Shown: positions 1-6,898, counted from the stretch's first letter. The stretch is 7,633 nucleotides of DNA from an uncultured Clostridia bacterium (GCA_945871545.1 CAMBWJ010000076.1:1-7633); one strand, 5' to 3'. Translations and numbers: made by a program. The notes: generated from the letters alone by a model not told the origin.

Positions 1-115
1 TTTTTTTCAATTTCCCTCAAAGAATCCGCATATTTTTAGCATTTTGTACTGTTTACCCCTTGCTCTTTCCGGCGTAACGCCACTTCCATTCAAAAAACAT
101 TTTCTGAATTTTGTC

Positions 116-166
116 TGATATTACTTTTCCATACCGGTATTTCCGGTGTATTACCAGATATTATCA
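116..166. promoter_or_regulatory. candidate operator: palindrome flanked by inverted arms
   Basis: A perfect 10-base palindrome, ATACCGGTAT, occupies 131-140. It is followed by a second copy of its half (CCGGTAT at 134-140, CCGGTGT at 143-149). The cluster is flanked by TGATATTA at 116-123 and ATATTATCA at 158-166, which are imperfect inverted repeats (7 of 8 bases match). It lies just upstream of the tentative promoter, which would suit an activator or repressor site. The function is inferred from symmetry and position only, and short AT-rich symmetry can occur by chance. Confidence 0.3.
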
Positions 167-264
167 TTTGTACGCATATCATAAATACAATACTTTGTAT
201 CAGGCTGGTAAATATGTAGTTTTCCGGCTGCATGTTCGCCTGCGTGTTGCAAAGCGAAAAAAAT

Positions 265-271
265 GAGGGGG
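265..271 (+). promoter_or_regulatory. ribosome binding site of the binding-protein gene
   Basis: GAGGGGG lies 9 bases before the ATG at 281. It decides the start: an in-frame ATG at 263 sits immediately in front of and overlaps this motif, has no ribosome binding site of its own, and would put six non-signal-like residues ahead of a good signal peptide. Confidence 0.85.
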
Positions 272-280
272 ACTCATCAA

Positions 281-1423
281 ATGAAGAAGCTGCTTTGCAT
301 GCTGCTGGCCGCACTGATGGTTCTGACCATGGCTTCCTTCGCAATGGCCGAAGAAGCTGCCAGCTACAAGATCGCCATCCTGACCGGCACCACCTCCCAG
401 GGCGAAGAAGAAGTGACCGCCGCCACCAAGCTGGTGGAAACCTACGGCGCGGACAAGGTTCTGCACGACACCTATCCGGACAACTTCTCCTCTGAGGTCG
501 AGACCACCATTTCCAAGCTGATCAACTTCGCGAGCGATCCCGACGTCAAGGCCATCATCTTCGTTCAGGGCGTTCAGGGCGCAGTTTCCGCCTTCACCCA
601 GATCAAGGATAGCCTGGGCCGCGACGACATCCTGCTGATCGCCGGCGTTCCCGCCGAGGATCCGGCCGACATCTCCGCTGCTGCGGACATCGTTCTGGCT
701 GTTGACGAGATCGGCTGCGGCTATCAGGTTGCTGACAAGGCTGCTGAGTGGGGCTGCGACGTGATCGTGCACTACTCCTTCGCCCGTCACCTGTCCTATG
801 AGACCATCGTTGCAAAGCGCGACGCGATGAAGATGACCGCTGAAGGCTACGGCATCGAGTTCGTCGAGCGTGACTGCCCCGACCCGACCGGCGACGCTGG
901 CATGTCCGGCGCCCAGGCTGCGGTGCTCGAGGACGTTCCGAAGGTCATGCAGGAGTATGCCGGCAAGAAGGTTTGCTTCTACTGCACCAACTGCGGCATC
1001 CAGGTTGCCCTGCAGCAGGCCGTTCTGGCTGCTGGCGACGACGCATACTATGCGCTGCCCTGCTGCCCGTCCCCGTTCCACGGCTATCAGGAGGCCTTCG
1101 GCCTTGACGCCACCTACGGCGACATCGAGGGCGCCATCACCAACCTGGCCAACTACCTGAACGAGTCCGGCGCCGCTGGCCGCTTCTCCACCTGGGCGAT
1201 CCCGGTCAACATGTCCATGATCAACGCTTCCTATGAGTATGCCTGCGCATACGCCGAGGGCAAGATCGAGAAGGTTGACGAGGCCTTCCTGACCGAGTGC
1301 TTCACCAAGGCCGCTGGCAGCGAAGCCATTCTGGGCAAGTACACCAACGCCACCGGCGAAGAGCTGGCCAACTACTACCTGATCCAGTTCACCCCCATCG
1401 ACTTCAACGACTACGTCGGCTAA
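281..1423 (+). CDS. secreted DUF3798-type ABC solute-binding protein
   Basis: This 380-residue protein is probably the extracytoplasmic substrate-capturing component of the importer encoded downstream. Residues 1-23 are a classic signal peptide (MKK, a hydrophobic core, then AMA before Glu24) with a type I signal peptidase site. There is no lipobox; the only early Cys is Cys6, inside the n/h-region. The mature part begins with an alternating strand-helix pattern (YKIAILTGTTSQGEEE at 29-44, AIIFVQGVQG at 91-100) like the first lobe of periplasmic-binding-protein folds. I recognise it as DUF3798, a family related in fold to BMP/LacI-type binding proteins. Residues 232-238 form CxxCxxC and 261-262 a CC pair; other mature Cys are 146, 159, 199, 322 and 340. 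Frequent GTT and GCT codons compared with the genes downstream suggest high expression. The substrate is unknown. The family call is from memory of the sequence pattern; the role rests on the signal peptide and the operon. Confidence 0.85.
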   Translation: MKKLLCMLLAALMVLTMASFAMAEEAASYKIAILTGTTSQGEEEVTAATKLVETYGADKVLHDTYPDNFSSEVETTISKLINFASDPDVKAIIFVQGVQGAVSAFTQIKDSLGRDDILLIAGVPAEDPADISAAADIVLAVDEIGCGYQVADKAAEWGCDVIVHYSFARHLSYETIVAKRDAMKMTAEGYGIEFVERDCPDPTGDAGMSGAQAAVLEDVPKVMQEYAGKKVCFYCTNCGIQVALQQAVLAAGDDAYYALPCCPSPFHGYQEAFGLDATYGDIEGAITNLANYLNESGAAGRFSTWAIPVNMSMINASYEYACAYAEGKIEKVDEAFLTECFTKAAGSEAILGKYTNATGEELANYYLIQFTPIDFNDYVG

Positions 1424-1436
1424 GTAAAACCGAACG

Positions 1437-1496
1437 ATCGCCCGAATCCACCCGCTCTGCGTGTGCGCCTGGGTTCGGGCGATTCTTGATGTTTTT
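1437..1496 (+). terminator. long hairpin with T-rich tail, probable leaky terminator
   Basis: The arms 1437-1450 and 1470-1483 pair over 14 consecutive positions with a single G-U pair, around a 19-base loop. A T-rich stretch follows, ending in TTTTT at 1492-1496. The run of five T starts 8 bases after the stem instead of touching it, so termination is probably partial. Placed 13 bases after the binding-protein stop codon, it would both protect the 3' end of the abundant binding-protein mRNA and let a fraction of transcripts run on into the ATPase and permease genes. Confidence 0.65.
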
Positions 1497-1709
1497 CCAC
1501 AGGCCGGAATCAGACGGCAGTACACGCATTTTTCTTCCTTTCCGCCGGCGGCAGGCCGGAGATACAATTGTTGCTCCATTGAAATAACCATTGAATTTGC
1601 ATTCGCGCGGCGCTCTCGGGCCCGCTTGAATAGATCACAGTTAGATACGTTGCAGCATGGTGACGGGGCCGGATTCGGGATCCGTCATTTGACTGCAAGG
1701 TAAAATGTT

Positions 1710-1716
1710 GGGAGGG
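1710..1716 (+). promoter_or_regulatory. ribosome binding site selecting a TTG start
   Basis: GGGAGGG stands 8 bases before the TTG at 1725. The first in-frame ATG (1749, residue 9) has no such motif and would remove the start of the first beta strand of the ATPase domain, so the TTG start is preferred. Confidence 0.8.
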
Positions 1717-1724
1717 CTGGCTTC

Positions 1725-3317
1725 TTGGCTGGGGAATACATTCTCGAAATGAATGATATCACCAAGGAATACGGTTCGAACGCCGTTCTGAAGAACGTGA
1801 CGCTGAAGATCCGTCCTGGTGAGATCCATGCGCTGCTCGGCGAGAACGGTGCAGGCAAGTCCACGCTGATGAACGTCCTGTTCGGCATGCCGGTGATTCA
1901 TTCCACCGGCGGCTTCAAGGGAGAGGTCATCGTGGACGGCGAAAAGACAAAGATCATGTCGCCCATGGACGCAATGACCAAGGGCATCGGCATGGTGCAT
2001 CAGGAATTCATGCTGATTCCTGGCTTCACCATCACCGAAAACATCAAGCTCAACCGCGAAATCTCCAAGCCATGGCCCATCAGCCGCGTGCTGGGCAAGG
2101 AGCTGGAGATTCTGGATATGTCTGCCATGGCAGCGGATGCGCGCAAGGCGCTGGACAGCGTGGGCATCGGCATCGATGAGTACGCGCTGGTCGGCGGACT
2201 TCCGGTCGGCTACATGCAGTTCGTCGAAATTGCCCGCGAGATCGACAAGTCCGGCATGAAGCTGCTGGTGTTCGACGAGCCCACCGCCGTGCTCACCGAG
2301 AGCGAGGCACAGCAGCTGATCAAGGTCATGAAGGATATCGCGGCCAAGGGCATCGCCATCATCTTCATCACCCACCGCCTGGACGAGGTCATGAACGCCT
2401 GCGACAACATCACCATCCTGCGCGACGGCCAGCTGGTTGCCACCCGCAAAAAGACGGAGACCAGCGTGGAGGAGCTCGCAGCGCTGATGATCGGCCGCGG
2501 CGAGGACAGCATGATCAAGATCCAGGGCAAGGTCAAGCACGAGAGCGACGCCATCGCCCTGAAGGTGCGCGATCTGTGGGTCGATATGCCCGGCGAGGCC
2601 GTCAAGGGCATCGATCTGGATGTGCGCGAGGGCGAGATCATCGGCATCGGCGGCCTGGCCGGCCAGGGCAAAATCGGCCTGCCCAACGGCGTGATGGGTC
2701 TCTACCCCGCCAAGGGCGAGGTGGAGCTCTTCGGCAAGAGCCTGCCGCTGAACAATCCCAAGGCCGCGCTGAATGCTGGCCTGGCAATGGTCTCGGAGGA
2801 CCGCCGCGGCGTGGGCCTGCTGCTGGATCAGTCCATCGAGGACAACATCGCCTTCAACGCCATGCAGGTGCACAACGACTTCCTGGGCGGTTTTTTGAAG
2901 CTCAAGAGCGCGCGCAGCATCCGCGCCTATGCCAACGAAATGATCAAGGAGCTGGACATCCGCTGCACCTCCGCCGCGCAGCCCACCGGCCAGCTCTCCG
3001 GCGGCAACCAGCAGAAGGTGTGCATCGCCCGCGCGCTGGCGCTCAAGCCCAAGTTTCTCTTCGTTTCCGAGCCCACCCGCGGCATCGATATCGGCGCCAA
3101 GCAGCTGGTGCTGGAGACCCTGGTTCGCCTGAACCGTGAGCAGAAGCTGACCATCGTCATCGTCTCCTCCGAGCTTCAGGAGCTGCGCTCAATCTGCGAC
3201 CGCATCGCCATCGTGTCCGAGGGCAGGATCAACTGCATCCTGCGGCCTGACAGCTCTGACGCGAGCTTCGGCCTGGCGATGTCCGGCGCGAAAGTGAATG
3301 GAGGCGATCTGGCATGA
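1725..3317 (+). CDS. RbsA/BMP-type ABC importer ATPase with two nucleotide-binding domains
   Basis: This 530-residue cytoplasmic protein powers the importer. It has the tandem layout of ribose/BMP-type ATPases, slightly longer than the usual roughly 500 residues. Domain 1 (about 5-250) has a full Walker A (GENGAGKST, 39-47), Q-loop Gln93, Walker B LVFDEP (Asp184, Glu185) and H-loop His217, but a degraded signature LPVGYMQ at 159-165. Domain 2 (about 275-510) has the reverse: a perfect LSGGNQQ signature at 424-430, but a Walker A reading GLAGQGKIG (310-318, no Ser/Thr after the Lys), Ser448 in place of the Walker B Asp (followed by Glu449) and Ser482 at the H-loop position. Because ABC sites form between the Walker motifs of one domain and the signature of the other, one complete and one degenerate ATP site result. 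Degenerate second Walker A and H-loop positions are common in this class; the Walker B Ser is less usual. The start is TTG, and the TGA stop overlaps the next ATG. Confidence 0.93.
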   Translation: MAGEYILEMNDITKEYGSNAVLKNVTLKIRPGEIHALLGENGAGKSTLMNVLFGMPVIHSTGGFKGEVIVDGEKTKIMSPMDAMTKGIGMVHQEFMLIPGFTITENIKLNREISKPWPISRVLGKELEILDMSAMAADARKALDSVGIGIDEYALVGGLPVGYMQFVEIAREIDKSGMKLLVFDEPTAVLTESEAQQLIKVMKDIAAKGIAIIFITHRLDEVMNACDNITILRDGQLVATRKKTETSVEELAALMIGRGEDSMIKIQGKVKHESDAIALKVRDLWVDMPGEAVKGIDLDVREGEIIGIGGLAGQGKIGLPNGVMGLYPAKGEVELFGKSLPLNNPKAALNAGLAMVSEDRRGVGLLLDQSIEDNIAFNAMQVHNDFLGGFLKLKSARSIRAYANEMIKELDIRCTSAAQPTGQLSGGNQQKVCIARALALKPKFLFVSEPTRGIDIGAKQLVLETLVRLNREQKLTIVIVSSELQELRSICDRIAIVSEGRINCILRPDSSDASFGLAMSGAKVNGGDLA

Positions 3318-5584
3318 CACAAGCAGCTAAGAAGAAAACCGGAGCGACCAAGCGCATCATTTCGATCGTGCTGTTCGCTCTGAGCGCCGTGCTGATCATC
3401 ACCTCCATCGCCGGCTTTGTCATTCGCGGCATGGATTCCACTGCCGCAAAGCTCAACGAGATGCGCACCAGCGCCGTGGTCCATGTGGCCTCCGGCGGAC
3501 TGGTGGACGGCATCGCTGCGCAGGCGAACGCCGAGAAGCTCAAGGAGCTGCGCGCCCTGCCGAACTTCCGCTCCATGGGCATGGACGAGGTCAAGGCGCT
3601 CTGCGCCGAGGCCGAGGCCGCTGCGCGCGCGGAAGCTGAGGCGCTGTACAGCGACGTCAGCGGCGTGGACGCCGACGCGCTGATCGGCAAGATCGACGCG
3701 CTGGAAGTCGCGCTGGACGCGTTCAACGAGGCCGACAGCCATCAGGTCGCCGCCTACGGCGAGCTCTACACCAGCGTGTACGAGTCCGTGGCCGACTGGA
3801 CCGACTTCGTTGCCGACAACGACGACGAGGCCCTGTTCGCCGCCATGACCGAGCTGGTTCCCAGCCTGGGCGAGGCGGAGAACGCAATCTACAGGGAATC
3901 CTTCGTCCGCATGGCGCGCGATCTCGCCGCCGTGGAGCTGGAGAAGGAAAACGCCGAGCTCTACGAGCAGCTCTTCAGCGCCGTGACCGCAGCGGTCGCG
4001 GACTGGTCGAGCCTTGCTGAAATCGCCGACGACGAGGCGCTGTGGGCGAAGCTGGTCGAGCTGACCCCCGAGCTGAACGGTCAGGACGCTGTTCGCGAGC
4101 AGCTGCTGACCGACGCCAAGGCGCAGATCGCCGCCGCTGCCAGCGGTGAGGTGACCGCCGAGGCCGAGGCCGAGGTTGAGGCTGCAGTGGAGACCTCCAC
4201 CGAGATCGAAGTGGACTACAGCTACTTCGTGCAATCCGAGGAGCTCGTCGCCAAGGAAGGGGTCGCAATCGCTGCCTTCGACGAGTTGTGGGCTGAGTTG
4301 GTCAAGGTGATCCCGGATCTGGACGGACTTGACAAGAAGACCAAGAATTCCATCCAGGAGACGATGATGAACGTCGTCAGCTCCGGTAGCCTGGACTTCT
4401 CCACCCGCTATGACATCTACGCCGCGCAGAAGGCGGATTCCGTGCTCTCCGGCAGCACCGCCTTCCAGATCAAGCTGGCCGCCAACGCGGGCATGTACCT
4501 GATCGCGGGCGTCGCGCTGCTGCTGCTGGCGCTGGTGTACACCTTCTGGAAGCCGCTCACCCGCAAGCTGGGCGTGCCGAGGACGATCATCACCCTGTTC
4601 TTCATCTATCTGTGCCTGGCCGCTGAGATCTACAACATCAGCGTCTCCCTGATGCTGGGCAACGTGCTGGTGCGCGTGGGCATGTACGGCATTCTGGCGC
4701 TGGCCATGCTGCCGGGCATCCAGTGCGGCATCGGCCTGAACATGGGCATGACCCTGGGCTGCATCGCCGGCCTGCTCTCCGTCGTCATCTCCCTCCAGTA
4801 CGACATGACCGGCGCGGGCGCGCTGATCTTCTCCTGCGTGCTGGGCGCGCTGATCGCGATTCCGCTGGGCTGGGCCTACTCCCTGCTGCTGAACCGCACC
4901 AAGGGCGATGAGATGACCATCTCCACCTACGTCGGCTTCTCCTTCGTGTCGCTGATGTGCATCGGCTGGATGCTGCTGCCCTTCACCAACACCAAGATCA
5001 TCTGGCTGCTGCGCGGACGCGGACTGCGCGTCACCCACAGCCTGCTGGGCAGCTTCGCCCACCTGCTGGACAACTTCCTCGCCTTCAAGATCTTCGGCGT
5101 GGAGATTCCCACGGGCCTGCTGCTGTTCTTCCTGCTGTGCTGCTTCATCATGTGGCTGTTCTCCCGCTCCAAGGCAGGCATCGCCATGTCGGCGGCCGGC
5201 TCCAACCCGCGCTTCGCGGAGGCCAGCGGCATCAACGTGGATCGCATGCGCACCCTGGGCACCATCCTCTCCACGATGATCGCAGCGATCGGCATCGTCG
5301 TCTACTCCCAGGCCTTCGGCTACGCACAGCTCTACACGGCGCCCCGCCAGCTGGGCTTCATCGCCGCTTCCGCCATCCTGATCGGCGGCGCGACGGTCTC
5401 CAAGGCCAAGGTCAGCCACGTCATCATCGGCGTGTTCCTGTTTGAAGGCGTGCTGGCGCTGGGTCAGCAGATCGCCAACGCTGCCGTTGCGGGCGGCGGC
5501 CTGTCCGAGGTCATGCGCATCATGATCTCCAACGGCATTATCCTGTATGCGTTGACGCAGTCTGGAGGTGCTTCTCGTGACTAA
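3314..5584 (+). CDS. BPD_transp_2-type ABC permease with a very large extracytoplasmic domain
   Basis: This 756-residue membrane protein is one half of the importer channel. The ATG overlaps the ATPase stop (ATGA) and follows GGAGG by 9 bases, indicating translational coupling. After a basic N-terminus, a first membrane helix spans about 14-37. Residues about 40-385 are then hydrophilic, acidic and Ala/Glu-rich, with little Cys and an internal repeat. From about 388 onward there are roughly nine or ten hydrophobic segments of an ordinary permease, including the cytoplasmic coupling-region motif around 617-645 (AGSNPRFAEASGINVDR), which closely matches permease 2. Ordinary members of this family are about 300-450 residues, so the insert accounts for the extra length. 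By the positive-inside rule the insert should face outside. I infer a docking or capture role for it, perhaps with the binding protein; no known domain is recognised in it. Alternatives are a cell-wall spacer or a sensory domain. Confidence 0.9.
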   Translation: MTQAAKKKTGATKRIISIVLFALSAVLIITSIAGFVIRGMDSTAAKLNEMRTSAVVHVASGGLVDGIAAQANAEKLKELRALPNFRSMGMDEVKALCAEAEAAARAEAEALYSDVSGVDADALIGKIDALEVALDAFNEADSHQVAAYGELYTSVYESVADWTDFVADNDDEALFAAMTELVPSLGEAENAIYRESFVRMARDLAAVELEKENAELYEQLFSAVTAAVADWSSLAEIADDEALWAKLVELTPELNGQDAVREQLLTDAKAQIAAAASGEVTAEAEAEVEAAVETSTEIEVDYSYFVQSEELVAKEGVAIAAFDELWAELVKVIPDLDGLDKKTKNSIQETMMNVVSSGSLDFSTRYDIYAAQKADSVLSGSTAFQIKLAANAGMYLIAGVALLLLALVYTFWKPLTRKLGVPRTIITLFFIYLCLAAEIYNISVSLMLGNVLVRVGMYGILALAMLPGIQCGIGLNMGMTLGCIAGLLSVVISLQYDMTGAGALIFSCVLGALIAIPLGWAYSLLLNRTKGDEMTISTYVGFSFVSLMCIGWMLLPFTNTKIIWLLRGRGLRVTHSLLGSFAHLLDNFLAFKIFGVEIPTGLLLFFLLCCFIMWLFSRSKAGIAMSAAGSNPRFAEASGINVDRMRTLGTILSTMIAAIGIVVYSQAFGYAQLYTAPRQLGFIAASAILIGGATVSKAKVSHVIIGVFLFEGVLALGQQIANAAVAGGGLSEVMRIMISNGIILYALTQSGGASRD
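3761..4378 (+). repeat. three diverged repeat units inside the permease 1 outer domain
   Basis: This is a protein-level repeat. Unit 1 (residues 150-203) and unit 2 (215-275) align at an offset of 69: ELY, then VADW at 159-162 and 228-231, then DDEAL at 170-174 and 239-243, then ELVP/ELTP. A weaker unit 3 (about 305-355) keeps DELWAELVKVIPDLDG at 323-338, which aligns with the DDEALWAKLVELTPELNG part of unit 2. Some DNA identity also persists between units 1 and 2 (GAGCTCTAC at 3761 and 3956). The units are predicted to be helical and acidic. Units 2 and 3 are separated by an E/A-rich linker at 279-299. The alignment was done by eye; unit 3 is the least certain. Confidence 0.6.
5564..5568 (+). 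promoter_or_regulatory. ribosome binding site deciding the permease 2 start
   Basis: GGAGG lies inside the end of the permease 1 gene, 8 bases before the GTG at 5577. An earlier in-frame GTG at 5568 touches the motif and cannot use it, so 5577 is the likely start. Confidence 0.8.
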
Positions 5585-6887
5585 TCGTAACATCGGCAAG
5601 ACCGTTACCGACAACCTCAAGAAATACGCGGTCACTTACCTGTTCATCGCCATCAGCGTGCTGTTCATCATCGTATCCGGCCTGGATATGAACTACGTGT
5701 GCAGCCAGCTGCTGCTGCGCCTGAACCGCAACGCCTTCATCGTGCTGGCGCTGATCATCCCGATCATCGCCGGCATGGGCATCAACTTCGCCATCACCAT
5801 CGGCGCGATGGCGGCGCAGATCGGTCTGCTGCTGACGATCAACTGGGAAATCACCGGCTTCGCCGGCATTCTGGTGGCCGCAGCCGTCACTCTGCCCCTG
5901 GCGCTGTTCTTCGGCTTCCTGATCGGCAAGCTGCTCAACAAGATGAAGGGTCAGGAGACCATCGGCTCCCTGATCCTCGGCTACTTCGCCAACGGCGCTT
6001 ACCAGCTGCTGTTCCTGTTCATCTTCGGCTCGATCATTCCGCTGAACGACAACGTGACCATCGTCGGCTCCTCCGGCGTGCAGAACACCCTGAACCTGAC
6101 CGGTTCCACGGGCCTGTACATGGCAGTGGACGGCATCCTGCAGGTTCCCTTCATGATCGCGCTGTACGTCGTCTGCGCGGCGATCATCCTGTGGAGCGTC
6201 ATGAAGTACCTGCGCAAGAAGACAAGCGTTAAGAAGATGGCCACCTCCATCGCCATCGCGGCAGTGATCGCCATCGTCTTCTCCATTCCGGCCATCTCCA
6301 ACATCTTTAGCGGTGCGAACGGCGGCCGCAGGATCACCGTTCCGGTGGTCACCTGGATCTTCGTGCTGCTGCTGTGCGTGTTTAACACCTTCATCATGAA
6401 GACCCGCCTGGGCCAGAAGTTCCGCGCGGTGGGCCAGAACCGCACCGTCGCGAACTCCTCCGGCATCAACGTCGACCGCACCCGCGTGATCGCCATCATG
6501 ATCTCCACGGTGCTGGCGGGCTGGGGCCAGATCCTGTTCATGCAGAGCGACGGCATCGGCACCTTCCAGACCTACGCCGCTCACGAGCAGGTGGGTCTGT
6601 ACGCCGGCGCGGCCATCCTGGTCGGCGGCGCATCCATCGACCGCGCCACCAACCTGCAGGCGCTGATCGGTACCTTCCTGTTCCACTCGCTGTTCATCAC
6701 CGCCCAGAGCGCCGCTTCCAACATGTTCGGCGACGCGGCGGTCGGCGAGTACTTCCGCGCCTTCCTCAGCTACGGCGTCATCGCGCTGGCGCTGGTGCTC
6801 TACGCGTGGCGCGGCGCCCAGCAGCGCAAGGCCGACAGCCTGCGCCTGGAGTCCGACAGCAAGGCCAAGGTTGCCAAGAAGAAATAA
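5577..6887 (+). CDS. BPD_transp_2-type ABC permease, second subunit
   Basis: This 436-residue integral membrane protein is the partner channel subunit to permease 1. The GTG start overlaps the permease 1 stop by 8 bases, so the two are probably made in equal amounts. About ten hydrophobic segments are visible (for example 17-37, 53-75, 95-118, 128-153, 190-210, 221-242, 256-275, 303-323, 397-411). The cytoplasmic coupling motif runs over 276-301 (TRLGQKFRAVGQN, then SGINVDRTR) and repeats the SGINVDR of permease 1, marking the two as paralogues. There is only a short outer N-terminal region, so the large domain of permease 1 is not shared. A lysine-rich tail (KAKVAKKK) ends the protein on the expected cytoplasmic side. 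A terminator follows 11 bases after the stop, making this the last gene of the unit. The substrate class (sugar, nucleoside or other) cannot be told. Confidence 0.92.
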   Translation: MTNRNIGKTVTDNLKKYAVTYLFIAISVLFIIVSGLDMNYVCSQLLLRLNRNAFIVLALIIPIIAGMGINFAITIGAMAAQIGLLLTINWEITGFAGILVAAAVTLPLALFFGFLIGKLLNKMKGQETIGSLILGYFANGAYQLLFLFIFGSIIPLNDNVTIVGSSGVQNTLNLTGSTGLYMAVDGILQVPFMIALYVVCAAIILWSVMKYLRKKTSVKKMATSIAIAAVIAIVFSIPAISNIFSGANGGRRITVPVVTWIFVLLLCVFNTFIMKTRLGQKFRAVGQNRTVANSSGINVDRTRVIAIMISTVLAGWGQILFMQSDGIGTFQTYAAHEQVGLYAGAAILVGGASIDRATNLQALIGTFLFHSLFITAQSAASNMFGDAAVGEYFRAFLSYGVIALALVLYAWRGAQQRKADSLRLESDSKAKVAKKK

Positions 6888-6898
6888 GTTATCCATAT

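Larger units (their letters stand above)
1..280 (+). other. AT-rich leader upstream of the transporter operon
   Basis: I see no gene in this stretch. It is clearly richer in A and T than everything downstream and opens with a run of seven T, which could be the tail of a terminator belonging to a gene outside the window. A possible -10 element, TACAAT, lies at 186-191; the best -35 match is TTATCA at 161-166 with a long 19-base spacer, so this promoter is only tentative. If it is right, the binding-protein mRNA has a leader of about 80 bases. A symmetric cluster lies just upstream at 116-166. I recognise no riboswitch. Confidence 0.5.
1424..1724 (+). other. 301-base gap between the binding-protein and ATPase genes
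   Basis: No gene is visible here. The gap starts with a long hairpin and T-rich tail (1437-1496), described separately. The 9-base word CAGGCCGGA occurs twice, at 1500-1508 and 1552-1560, and the perfect palindrome CCGCCGGCGG lies at 1542-1551. A -10-like TACAAT at 1563-1568 has no convincing -35 partner, so an internal promoter for the ATPase and permeases is possible but not shown. The gap ends with the GGGAGGG ribosome binding site of the ATPase gene. Confidence 0.5.

Noticed and set aside
71..81. Small hairpin GGCGTAACGCC as a terminator
   Set aside because: Only four pairs and no T run after it.
263..280. Upstream ATG as start of the binding protein
   Set aside because: It overlaps the ribosome binding site and would add non-signal residues in front of a standard signal peptide.
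1563..1568. TACAAT as an internal promoter -10 box for the ATPase gene
   Set aside because: No acceptable -35 sequence at 16-18 bases, so it is mentioned only as a possibility.
200..1591. Minus-strand open frame (463 codons) opposite the binding protein
   Set aside because: Runs through the hairpin and the AT-rich leader, and its Val/Gly/Ala-rich protein is the reverse of GC-biased codons.
1641..2873. Minus-strand open frame (410 codons) opposite the ATPase
   Set aside because: Shadow of the ATPase codons; no recognisable domain.
2891..2896. Run of six T in the ATPase gene as a slippage site
   Set aside because: The frame reads correctly through it into the LSGGNQQ signature, so no frameshift is indicated.
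5568..5576. Earlier GTG as start of permease 2
   Set aside because: It is fused to the GGAGG motif; the GTG at 5577 has ideal spacing.
3176..5635. Very long open frame on the minus strand (819 codons) opposite permease 1
   Set aside because: It mirrors the codon bias of the real gene; its protein is rich in His, Gln, Gly and Asp with no domain or membrane pattern. The + strand frame has clear family motifs.
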